A stretch of 64,000 bases of DNA, from positions 875,265 through 939,264 of the forward strand of contig JBBMNZ010000001.1 of assembly GCA_037954325.1 (NCBI GenBank), read 5' to 3'. Both the position numbers and the translations under genes were made by a program. Origin of the DNA: Fistularia commersonii. Its lineage: Eukaryota > Chordata > Actinopteri > Syngnathiformes > Fistulariidae. Position 1 is the stretch's first letter. Each line of letters starts with the position of its first letter. Of this stretch, positions 38,349-48,559 are shown in pieces. The notes under the pieces were generated by a model, which ran no database searches, was not told the DNA's origin, and saw nothing but the letters and a program-made list of their open reading frames with translations.

Positions 38349-38606
38349 CAGGACTGTCTCAGAAAATTAGAGTATTGTGATAAAGTTCAAAAATGTCATA
38401 CATTCTGGATTCATTACAAATCAACTGAAATATGGCAAGCCTTTTATTGTTTTAACATTGCTGATTATGGCTTGCATCTTAATAAAACTCAAAAATCCTA
38501 TCTCAAAATATAAGAATAGCATGAAAAGTAATTGTTTTTTTTTTTAATTGCATTACAGAAGATAAAGAACTTTATAACAATATTCTAATATTCTGAGACA
38601 GTCCTG
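38349..38606. mobile_element. 258-bp Tc1/mariner-type MITE with 40-bp inverted repeats
   Basis: The ends CAGGACTGTCTCAGAAAATT and its inverted counterpart match over about 40 bp with a few mismatches. Both sides are flanked by TA (38347-38348 and 38607-38608), as expected for Tc1/mariner insertion. The interior is AT-rich without coding capacity. It landed in a TA repeat downstream of the MCCC2-like gene; TTTATT at 38443-38448 gives AATAAA on the minus strand and could serve that gene. Confidence 0.88.
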
Positions 38607-38841
38607 TATATGTATACATATATAAAACAATGATTAGTTATTTTCTTGCTAAAAGCTCCTGGTGAGTATGTTTCCAGTACGATATGTGGAAAAGAAGGCT
38701 TTGGCCACTAAAACTGACCGGACTGAAACATCAGTTTTTTGGAGCTGAGTCTGTCTGAGCCTCGCAGAAGGTCGAGGTCGGATCTTCTTGCAGGGAATCA
38801 GCATCTGCATCTCTGGGCTGACGTGGACGCTTTTCCTCCCG

Positions 38842-41800
38842 TCAAACGCGCAGGAGCGTCCCTGTAGGATTCTCCGTGGACAGCTGGTACCGCTGCTGCG
38901 TGATGATGTCCAGGCAGTCTGCGATGACCTGCGGGAAGAGGGTGAGGAGCGTCGCCGGTGGACGAGAAGCAAAACAAAAGATGGCCTTTTTCTTTTTTTT
39001 ACCTTCCTGGTGTTCTGAGGCAGGATGACCCCGTCGTCCCAGAGACGGCCGGAGGAGAAGAAAGCGGAGCTCTCCTCCTTCAATTTCCTGTTCAGGTCTT
39101 CCTCGTCGACGCCGTCGTGGCGGCGCAGGGAGTCGGCGTGGCCCGCGGCGGCCAAGGACACTCTGGCGTTGGGCCACAGGAAGAGGAAATTGGGGTCGAA
39201 GGAGCGTCCGCACTGGCGTCCACCAGGAAACAAGACACATGTCGTTCACCGTGGCGGTTTTCCCCCTCCGCCGTGGAAACAGCGATGTCTTACCATGGCG
39301 TAGCTGTCGGCGCCGTGGCAACCGCCGATCACCACGGTGATTTTGGCGACGGAGGCGCACGCCACCGCCGCCATCATGGAGCCCTGGGCCTTCAGCCGGT
39401 TGCTGTGTTTCTCTGCCTGAGAGACGGGGAAAAGCACAGAGTGGTGAGAAGGAGGCGATCGGAGCTCGCGGTTGGGAGTCGCCGTTTCAGCCCCGCGTCC
39501 ACGTCGACCGCGGCGTACCTGGGCGGCGGAGAGGGTGGGCGGGGCTCCGGGGGACGTGTTCTGGAGGAAGAGGAGGGGGACGTCCCTCTGGTCACACAGC
39601 TGGACAAAATGGCCGCCCTTCAGAGACGCCTCGTACGACAGCTCGCCGTTGTTGGCTACGATGCCGACCAGGTGACTGGAGCCACGCAGGAGCACAGAGA
39701 ACACCGGTCGGTCGGAACCCGAAGAGCAGGGGTGTCAAACGTACGGCCCGCGGGCCGGGACCGGACCGCAAGGGGGTTCGGCCGGGCCCGCAGGATAATT
39801 TGAAAGTGAAAAAATGCATAAAAGACAAGGATTTAATTTCTTTAATTAAATGCAATTCAAGAATTTTCCGCTTGGGGCGCACTATTTTGGTCAGAGTAGA
39901 GGACAGTCTACATCACCGAGACGGACCAATCGGCAGACGTTATCAATGTACCGCCTGCTGCTTGTTATGACTTTTTTTTTACCCTGTTCTCCACCTCCCC
40001 GCCACGCCCACACTAGCCAAAATATTGTTATCAAAACAGAGAAAAGTAGTTAAAGAGTGTAGAATTTTCAAAGAAAAATGGACTACGTCCGGTTTATTTA
40101 CGGAGATGCACGGGAAACCTTTGTGTTTAGCGTGTTTGCAACAAGTTTTGGTATTTAAAGAATATAATATTTGGCGCCACTACGAGACTCAGAGTGAAAA
40201 ATATGACAGCTTGCAAAGAAACTGAGAAGAGATAAGATCAACCAATCACTGGCAGGTCTGAGGAAACAGCGTCCACTTTCACCCAGAGCTGAGAAATCAG
40301 TGCAGCAGCGGTAAAAGCCAGCGAGCTGATTGCTAGCGAAAATGTGCAATTTAATGTCAGTCACCAGCTTCACTACTAAAGAGTATGTTGGAATTCTACT
40401 GTTCATGCAACTCCATACATTTTCAGTATGTGTTGTATGTGTTTGCATGTTTCATGGATGAAGTTTACACATTTACAGGACAGGTAAATACTTTCTTCTT
40501 TACACATTTAATAGCACTCTTTTTAGTTTGTAAGGTGTAGGCGGGGATTCAATTCAGATTTTATATGCACATGTGTAAATGGTTTAAAAATCCCTTTCTT
40601 TATATGTCTCATTTCATCTTAAAGTGCATTACTATATTTTTCAATATCAATTACTTGTTAAAGTTTTGTGCCTTTGTACGATCAGAGGGATCTCATGATC
40701 ACATGATTGCAATTCATACATGTGAATGATAGAAGTAAATTTCACTTTTGTCTAAGAAAATATGAGGTGTTTCATGAAATGTTTTGTAAAAGGATTGTTC
40801 ATCAAATTCCAAGATTATCCAACATCCTTGTACTTCTTTACACCAAAACAGAGGAAAGACATGATATTTTGGTTATTTATTGCTATTATTTTAATGGTCC
40901 GGCCCACTTGACATCTACGTAGGCCATATGTGGCGCCATGAGAAATGGGTTTGACACCCCTGCCATAAAGCGACCGATCGGCCAGGACGTAGAAGACCGT
41001 GACTTGTATTTTAACATCTCCCGCCGTCCGGAGGTGCTACCATCCGTGCTACCACAACCTCACTACTTCATTCGCTCACGTCGTGCCCCGACTCCGTTGT
41101 CTATTTTCATCCTTGTCGGTGTCACTCCATTCACATCCTGTTTATTTTTGTCATTGCGATTGTCACGGTTTCTGTTCTTATCCTAGTTGTTCTGGATGTC
41201 TTTCGCGATCTTCTAATTGTCTATTTATATTTATGCCCACATTTATTGACGCTGTAACTGTTATGACAAAAGACTTTCCCCCATGGGGATCAATAAAGTT
41301 TATCACTGCTGGTACGGCGGTGGGAAAACACAGAATCCTCAGCCAATTCCGATTTGACGAATCCGCCCACAGCAGCCCAGCGGCGCTCTTCACCCAAACA
41401 CATCACAGCTTTTCTTCAAGCTCATTCATTCATTCCTCATCTAGACAGCTTATCCTGCACTTCGGGGTTGGGGGTTAAATCCCCGCTGTGATTGGCCGAG
41501 CGTCGTACGATCGTTCACCCTGTCCTGCGTCTGATGTTGGATCGTGGGTGGAAACCTGGAGTCTCCGCACGCTGACCGCTGCGCCGCCACACTGTTAACT
41601 ACAACCTTCTTGTCGTTAAACAAGACTGGAAGAGGCGATAATCTGATAAAGAGGTTACTGAGGGCGGCGTCTGGTCTCCTGGGGGTCAAAGGTCACCGTG
41701 CATAACGCGTGCGTGTACAGCGTGTTTATACCCGTGTATGTTGGCGAAGCCGGTGACCAGCGTGGTTCCGAAGCCGGCCTTGAACTCCTGGAAGCGACTC

Positions 41801-43561
41801 CCGTCCGTCAGTCGGCTCACCACCTAAACAGAGAGACGGTCGTCAGCGCCGAACACTCGCGACGGGGCTACCGTCGCTGCCGTCGCTGCCGTCGAGCATT
41901 CTTCGCCGAGACGATCTACAATCCTGCACCATCTTGGTATCCAGCGTGTAGGTGTAGCTCCGGGGAGCCAGGCCCAGAAGCTCCTCTGGACTGAACAGCG
42001 GCTGCTCTTCCACCGCCTCCTCTTCCTCCTCAGGCAGCTGGAAGTTGAGGGTGGAGATGATGTTTCTGGTGTACTCGTACGCCTCCTTTTCGTCCCAGGC
42101 GAAGTGATCCACGCAGCCTGAAACCCTGACGCCAAGGCGGAGGTTAAAGGACTTCAGTCTGGTCCAGTTCGGTCATTCGTCCCTTCATTACGTAAACAAG
42201 GATTGAAGAATGAACTCGAGTTTTAAAAGAATGGATTGATTATAGGTGATTTAGTGCTTGTGAGGCTCGATTGCCTACATGAGTGAATGAGTGAGTAAGA
42301 AGTAGTGACTCTATGACATGTGAGTAACAGTTTGTTAAATGTCTCTACATGGCGTGAATAGTTGTACGTCTCTGTATTATATATGTATAAGTGAGTGGAT
42401 GGAAAAGCAGCGAGGTGAAGGCAGGGGAGGCAGGAGAGGCCGTGCCTCATTGCCAATCTTGGAAAGAAAAAAAGGTCAAATGAAAAAAAAGGATGAAATG
42501 TTTCTATTTATCAGTGATTTGCACTATAAGGGTATTTTTCCAGCTGTTTTTTATACAAAGCATCTGGATTTTCACTTTCACTGTTCAAATACTGCGAAGA
42601 GACGTGCGGTGAGGCAGCCGACCGTTGAGCCTCAACGACGGCCGACTGCCGGCATGCTCTGCACTTACAGCGGATCGCTGTCGCTATGAAAGCGTTTGAA
42701 GAGGTTCGCCATATGGACTGCATTTCCCATTTGTCAACACCAGTCTGCGTGTTATGAGTTTCTTGTGCTGAGCGAGCAGAAAACGGCTCCCGAGGGCCAC
42801 TAAGTGAGGCAGGCAGTTCTCCTGCCTCACCGGCCTTGAACCTCACCGCACCTCACGGGTTGTAAGTCACTGTGACATGTGAATGACCGAGTTAATGGCT
42901 GTAGGTCTGTATTTGTGGCCCCGGGGTCGACCGGTCCGGCCCCCGGTCACCCCGAGTACAGGCGAAGGAATAAATGAACGGATGAATAAAGCTTGGGAAA
43001 GCTTCTTGAGATGTCTTTACATAGAATTTATCAAATAGACCTCTTATATCTAAGAGACCTCTGATGATATCTATGTTAGCCACCATTCTGGTCACGAGCT
43101 GGCGAAGAGGGTGAATAGAATAATATTTTCATGACAGTGAACGAAAATAAAAACGACGAGGACGGGTTTCACTTATGGACTCACTCAGCGTGAAGCCTGG
43201 CTCCGCCCAGGTCCTCCGGCGTGACCTCCTCCCCGGTGGCGGCCTTGACGAGGGGCGGCCCGCCCAGGAAGATGGTCCCAATCCTGTCAACCATCACCGT
43301 CTCCTCCGCCATGGTGGGGATATAAGCCCCGCCCGCCGTGCACGAGCCGCACACCACCGACACCTGAGTGGCCAGAGCAGGAAAACCCTGACGGCGAGAA
43401 CCACGTGCGGATCAGATGAGCCCAGGAGGATCTGTCATACCTGTGGGATCTTCATGGCGGACATGATGGCCTCGTTGTAGAAGGTCCTTCCTCCCTGGTT
43501 CTTGTCAGGGAAGATCTCAGACTGGATGTTTAAACACATTTCAGAGACCTTCAGGACGATC

Positions 43562-43604
<43 letters not shown>

Positions 43605-46600
43605 ATGACCTGCAGTGGCAGGAAAGCCCCTCCAGAATCCACGAGGTAAACGCAGGGCAGCCGGTTCTTGATGGCGATTTCCTGCGCTCGCAGCTGCTTC
43701 TTCACCGTGATCGGATAGGCCGTGCCGCCTTTCACCGTGGCGTCGTTGGCGATGAAGACGCACCACAGGCCGTTGATCCGGCCGATACCTGACGAGCAAA
43801 CGCACGCCCGTGTTCGGCGCCTCGTGGGAATCGCACTTGAATTCCCGGCTCGGGTGGGTTCTCACCCGTCAGGCATCCGGCCGAGGGGATGTCGCCGTAC
43901 GGCAGACCCAAGCCGGCGAACGGCGACAGCTCCAGGAAGTCCTCGTCGTCCAGCAGGCGGCGCAGGCGATCCCTGACCAGCAACTTCCTGTTCCTCTGTG
44001 TGTGTCTGGCGATGGCGTTCTCCCCTCCCCCCTTCCTCACCTTGTTACTGAGCTCCACGTACCTGGAAGTTTGGGGTATTTTGCTCTCCGATTTTCTTTG
44101 TCTTGCTATTTACCGTGATTTCCGGACGATAAGCCGCGACATTTTTCACATAGACAACGATGCGGCTAATGTGGGTGGGGGACGCTCTTTCATCGTTACA
44201 CTGCGGCTCCGAGTGACTTGGGAAAATAAATGATAAATATTTGATTGAAGAATATTTCATTTGTGTTAATTCCTTTTTTTTGACTTTTATTTCTGAGTTG
44301 GAAGATTATTGAGATCTTGAAATATTAAATGAAATTATATTTATTATTTTTCGCCGCTAAAAATAACGTCACCCTCGCGGAAGCCGGTAAAGTCCCGATT
44401 TGCAGATGCTGTGCGCAGAAGTTCAGGAGCAGAAGTCCCATAAACCAGGTAAAATAAGTATTTATGAGGATATTTTGCAACTATTTATTATGTATTGTTT
44501 AATGACACAGTGATTTTTTCCCAATTTATTTTCAAAATTCAGGTCAAGGCTCCGCTACACGCTCTGAAAGCCCAAAGCTCAAAATGACTTCATTACATAA
44601 ATAAAATGTAATTTTCTCTGTAATACTTTGTGAATTTCAGAAGCAACACTCTACACACTTGTTTATACAAAGTGTAAAGGTAATAAAAAGCAATATATAC
44701 AGCGGTACCTTTATTTTAGACGTCAAAAAGCAATTGCGGCTCCCGGTGTTTTCTTTTCCGAGGAAACCGGGTCCAAATGGCTCTTCGGGTGTTACGGGTT
44801 GCCGACCCCTGGACTAGCCGACTAGCCGGTGCGGCTTATATTGAGGTGCGCTCAATAGTCCGGAAATTACGCTAATTCACTAATTAAAACGGGATCGTCG
44901 TCCGAGTCGTTTTAAATTAATTTGAAAGGACTAAAAGGACATAAGTGACCCGCGCTGAAGAGCCGCAGAACTCACCTGTGGTGGCAGTCCTTGCTGTTGC
45001 GAAGGTTGGCTTCGAAGACGTGCCCGTGGACGGGCCGCAGGGGGAGGTCCAGCACCGGGAAGGCGCCGCCCAGGGATCTCCTCCTCCTGGACGCCGAGCT
45101 CAGGCCGCGGACCCGACACGCCGCCCTGCAACACCAGAGGGTTAGGATTAGGGCCCCTCTCCTGACCGACACCCCCGCCCGGAACCACCTCACAGACCCT
45201 GAACTGGACCTGGACCAGGGGTCTCGAGGTCTCCCCCCTCCACCTGAGCCGCCATACAGTGGAGAGAATATCAGAAGGACACAGATGTGTGAGTGAGAGG
45301 GTGAAGGACTGTATTCCTATATAGGACGCGTATCGTATTTTTCGCACTATGAGGAGCTTTTCAAATTTTCTCACCTTATGTACGAATTCTTGTTGTGCTT
45401 ACGGACCTCCAACCAGTTTTATGTGGCACATTGTGCTCAAACATCTGTCAAAATGTTTTGGAGCGACTTTGGTAAGCGATTGATTGTGGATTTTTGTGAT
45501 AGCGGTTCGTACTGCGCTTCAACACAATATTACTGTATATTTGCGTGTATGAGGCACCTGTTAAGGGACAGCTTATGAAGCGGAATATCAGTCACGCAGT
45601 AGATGATGGGAATAGAGCAGCCGCCAAGGAAATCAATATTAATGAATCAATGGGACGAAAGCGGAAGATGCAAGAAGATGAAGCGCGCCGAGTAAAGAAG
45701 ACCAAACAGTTTCCCAGGGAACAAAGCGAGACGAATAAAGTTCAACTAAACTGACTGTTTTGCTTTGCTTTATATGCGGTATGTTATATTGTGCGTTTTA
45801 TGCATGAAAACAGACCCGTTCATTGATATTGCACTTTATAATGCGGCGCTCCTGATGCTCCGCATGATACGGCAAATGAAAGTTCATGGTTACATGTCTC
45901 TAGACTCAAGATTCAAAAGCATTTATTGTCGTCGTTTAAGCAAAAAGAAAAATTTTGTAGGGACTCCCGGCTGAAGGCATCCAAAAGAAAGATGCACAAA
46001 AATGATGAATAGATAAAAAGTATGTACACAGCAGAATAAAAACGGGTAAAAATAAGACAGAATCGGATAAGATAAAATAGACTTTATTGATCCGACAACG
46101 GGGAAAGTCAATTGTCGCAGCAGCATTATAAATAGAGCAAATAGTAGGAGTAGAAAAAATATATAAAGAACAGAAAAAAAACAAAAAACAAAAAACACAA
46201 AACGTGAAAATATGAGATAACAGAAGAAATGCCCTGTGAATGGAGATAGTGAAAAATAGGGATGGAGTTAGTTGGGTGGTGGAAAAAGAAAAGAGCATTT
46301 TGGGACTCTTGTGAGCAGCATTGTGCTTGATGCAGAAAAAATGTTAAGTGCTTATAGTGTTGAAGAGTGAAAATAGATGGTGGCAGTTTAGAAATAGACA
46401 ATAGCAGCAGGAAATATACATATTTGTCTGATGGGAATGAGAGTTGCATGTCTCTATGTGACGTGTGAATGGCAGGGTGAACATACCAGTGCTGTCCCTC
46501 CTCTCTGGCCTTTCTGAGCGTCCATGATGGCGCCTGGTTGTATGAAGGCACAAACGTAGAACACACTTTTCCTCCACTGCACACACTCCTTTGGAAGACA

Positions 46601-48347
46601 GAAGAAGAAGTCTTTGAACCTGCCCACTGGACGTGGTACTCTACCACTCCTGGTGCATCACCGCCCACTGGTGGGACGTAGAGGAACTACTTAAAGAGCT
46701 ATCATGATCCAAATCTTACAAGAAATGAAAATACTTTAACCGGAAGACGATCGACATGGGAAATAAACTCCACGATTTAGATTTTTTTTAAATTTACATT
46801 GTTTGACTGCAGAAGTCAGCATCTGTGAGCAGCAGTATGGTGTCATGCCTAGAAAGAGTACCAACGGTGCAGTATTTCCCTTGAAAGACTACTGCGTATG
46901 CCATATTTGCTTGAGCGAGTACTACTGGTACTCTGCTGGTATGCTGCTGGTAGAAAAGTACAGAGAAGGTCAGAGGGAGCTGCAGTGTGCTTTTGCAGAC
47001 CTAGAAAAAGCATGCGACAGGATGCCAGGAGAGGAACTATGGTTTCATGAGGAAGTCTGGAGTAGCAAAGAAGTATGGTGGACTGGTGCAGGACATGTAT
47101 GCCAGATGTGAGACAGTGCTTTAGGAGTGACCGAGGAGTTCTAGGTGGAAGTGAGACGACTTGGGGGATCAGCATGGAGACTTTTTTTGTTTGCAGTGGT
47201 GATGGAACCTCTGTGGACTATGATAATGTTTGCAGATGACATTGTGATGTGTCATGGGAGCAGGGAGCAGATAGGGGAACATCTACAAAGGTGGAGATGT
47301 GACCTGGGGAGGAGGTGAGCAAGGCAGAATACGTGTGTGAATGAGAGGGAAACGGTGAAAGGGGGGAGGCAACAAGGAGTGGAGATGAAGAAGTCCAGAG
47401 CAACGGACGGGGTGGAGAAGAGGTGGAGAAACACAGTTGGAGAAAATTGTCAGGGGTGATAGAGGCATATGAAAGGAAAGAAGAGAGAGGTGAGAACGAC
47501 CATGCTGTCTTTTTTGGAGACACTGAGGAGAAGACAGGAGGCAGCAGAGGTGAAGATATGGAGGTTCCTCTTTGGGAGCGAGGAGAACGGAGAGGATCGG
47601 GAAGGAATCCATCAGCGGGACGGCACATGTTAGATGTCCTGGAGATACAGTCATACTAAGATGGTCTGGACATGGACAGATATGGGTAGAAGGATGCTGA
47701 GGTTGAAACTGCTGGGCAGGAGATCTAGAGGGAGATTTATGGATGGAGGGAAAGAGGACATGGCGGTAGCTGGTGTGAGAGGAGAAGGTTAGATGGAGGA
47801 GGTGATTCTCTACGGCGACTCCTGGAGGAGCAGCCGAGAGAAAAGGAAGAAGAGCATGAGTTGACGCATCCCCTGTTTTTTCAATAATTGTCTTTTAAAT
47901 AAGTTTATTATTATGTACTACACGTTTGAACTTGGATTTCTCAATCCCAGCAGATTATTATTTGGACATTTCAATCCGGGTACCTGAAGACACAACTTCC
48001 GGAACTCAATAATCACGTGACCCAAACACGCTCACCTGAAATGCTATCCATTAGCTCCGGCTACATGTGGTTATAGGTTACAAGCTACAAAGTACATTGA
48101 CGACATCCGGCGACTCTTTTGTCTCAAAAAACATTACAAAACGCGCATGTTATCTTGTTTAAATGGCGCGTTTCGCGGTGATTTATTATTAAAAGAGAGT
48201 AGCGGCTAGAAGTGTCATCCAGTTTCTCATAAAGAGGGAAAAGTGTGTCAAAGGTCGTGAAAACCTCGGCGTTCCCTCAGTTTCCGTCGCAAAGATTCAG
48301 TGGAAAAAAACAAAATTAAAGTCTCACCTCGCAGCGCAGCGGTACAT
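38842..48347 (-). CDS. MCCC2-like carboxyltransferase (methylcrotonoyl-CoA carboxylase beta-chain paralogue)
   Basis: Twelve exons: 48347-48328, 45125-44976, 44062-43866, 43788-43610, 43521-43441, 43363-43185, 42125-41930, 41823-41732, 39675-39519, 39416-39294, 39212-39003 and 38928-38842; 1671 nt, 556 residues (human MCCC2 563). The leader MYRCAARAACRVRGLSSASR is arginine-rich and acid-free, like a mitochondrial presequence. The first carboxyltransferase half is well kept: FIANDATVKGGTAYPITVKK, YLVDSGGAFLP, CGSCTAGGAYIP, GTIFLGGPPLVKAATGEEV. The second half is eroded: FLQNTSPGAPP replaces the usual FLQNITGFMVG loop, GGCHGADSYAM replaces GGSYGAGNYGM, and the C-terminus (ITQQRYQLSTENPTGTLLRV) does not match MCCC2. 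It is therefore a divergent paralogue rather than mccc2 itself; biotin-dependent activity is doubtful. Exon 1 is only 20 nt; I chose it because ATG TAC CGC TGC gives a leader in phase with exon 2 behind a consensus GTGAG donor. Confidence 0.9.
39727..40962 (+). mobile_element. hAT-type DNA transposon relic with BED zinc-finger remnant (MCCC2-like intron 8)
   Basis: The termini CAGGGGTGTCAAAC (39727) and GTTTGACACCCCTG (ending 40962) are perfect inverted repeats over 14 bp, and the left is followed by GGCCCGCGGGCC. Flanking 8-mers CCGAAGAG and CCATAAAG match at 5 of 8 positions, a decayed target-site duplication. A plus-strand fragment at 40025-40225 encodes a BED-like finger (PLCLACLQQVLVFKEYNIWR) similar to the N-terminus of GTF2IRD2/ZBED-type hAT transposases. 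No catalytic domain remains. Confidence 0.85.
41190..41305 (+). mobile_element. LINE 3' end fragment
   Basis: TTTCCCCCATGGGGATCAATAAAGTTTATC is the common fish LINE 3' terminus that carries its own poly(A) hexamer; only the end remains. Confidence 0.55.
43565..43601. repeat. (GT)n microsatellite at the MCCC2-like exon 4 donor
   Basis: In gene sense the donor GTCATCTCA at 43609 runs into (CA)n. The donor itself is weak. Confidence 0.93.
44111..44874. mobile_element. DNA-transposon relic with TIRs, containing a second hAT-like end (MCCC2-like intron 2)
   Basis: The left end TACCGTGATTTCCGGACGAT is inverted at the right as ATAGTCCGGAAATTACGCTA, and AAGCCGC-type sequence follows on both sides. 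Near the right end GTTGCCGACCCCTGG (around 44800-44814) looks like the terminus of a separate hAT element, suggesting nested insertion. No transposase reading frame is recognisable. Confidence 0.7.
45334..45871 (+). mobile_element. Deleted pogo/Tigger-like transposon with HTH remnant (MCCC2-like intron 1)
   Basis: The left end CGTATTTTTCGCACTATGAG has a loose inverted partner ending CATGATACG at 45871. Between them, 45545-45753 reads DGNRAAAKEININESMGRKR then KMQEDEARRVKKTKQ, the helix-turn-helix (psq/CENP-B type) N-terminus of a pogo-like transposase. The DDE domain is missing. Confidence 0.75.
46055..46320 (-). mobile_element. LINE 3' end fragment (MCCC2-like intron 1)
   Basis: In minus-strand sense it ends GGATCAATAAAGTC followed by a TTATC-type tail. 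The same end, in the same relation to a GATAA tract, occurs at 62361-62420 and probably 35508-36110. Confidence 0.6.
46800..47865 (+). mobile_element. Longest non-LTR retrotransposon relic in the window (MCCC2-like intron 1)
   Basis: Plus-strand reading gives ICEQQYGVMPRKSTNGAVF, KYREGQRELQCAFADLEKAC then DRMPGEELW (the reverse-transcriptase FxDLEKAYD region). The later part carries MMFADDIV-like and ELELPGRRS-like pieces in shifting frames. Several frameshifts and stops, so not active. Sense is opposite to the host gene. Confidence 0.85.
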
Positions 48348-48559
48348 GTCTGTAAGTACCGTTACACGGTGTTCACGGGTTATTTGTTTGATTTATTTCA
48401 CAAATAAAATCCCCTCCTAGTTTCGTGAAGGATTCTTCTTCTTCTCTAGCGACGAGCAGCGAGTTGCCCGCTGCTGCCCCCTAGTGGACTGGATGAGGTA
48501 CTGCGTCTCCTGATGCTGCATCTACAAGGACGGGATTCTTCTTCTGCTTTGGGCTGCTC

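Noticed and set aside
38842..48347. Calling this gene simply mccc2
   Set aside because: The second carboxyltransferase half and the C-terminus differ too much from MCCC2; a paralogue is the better reading.
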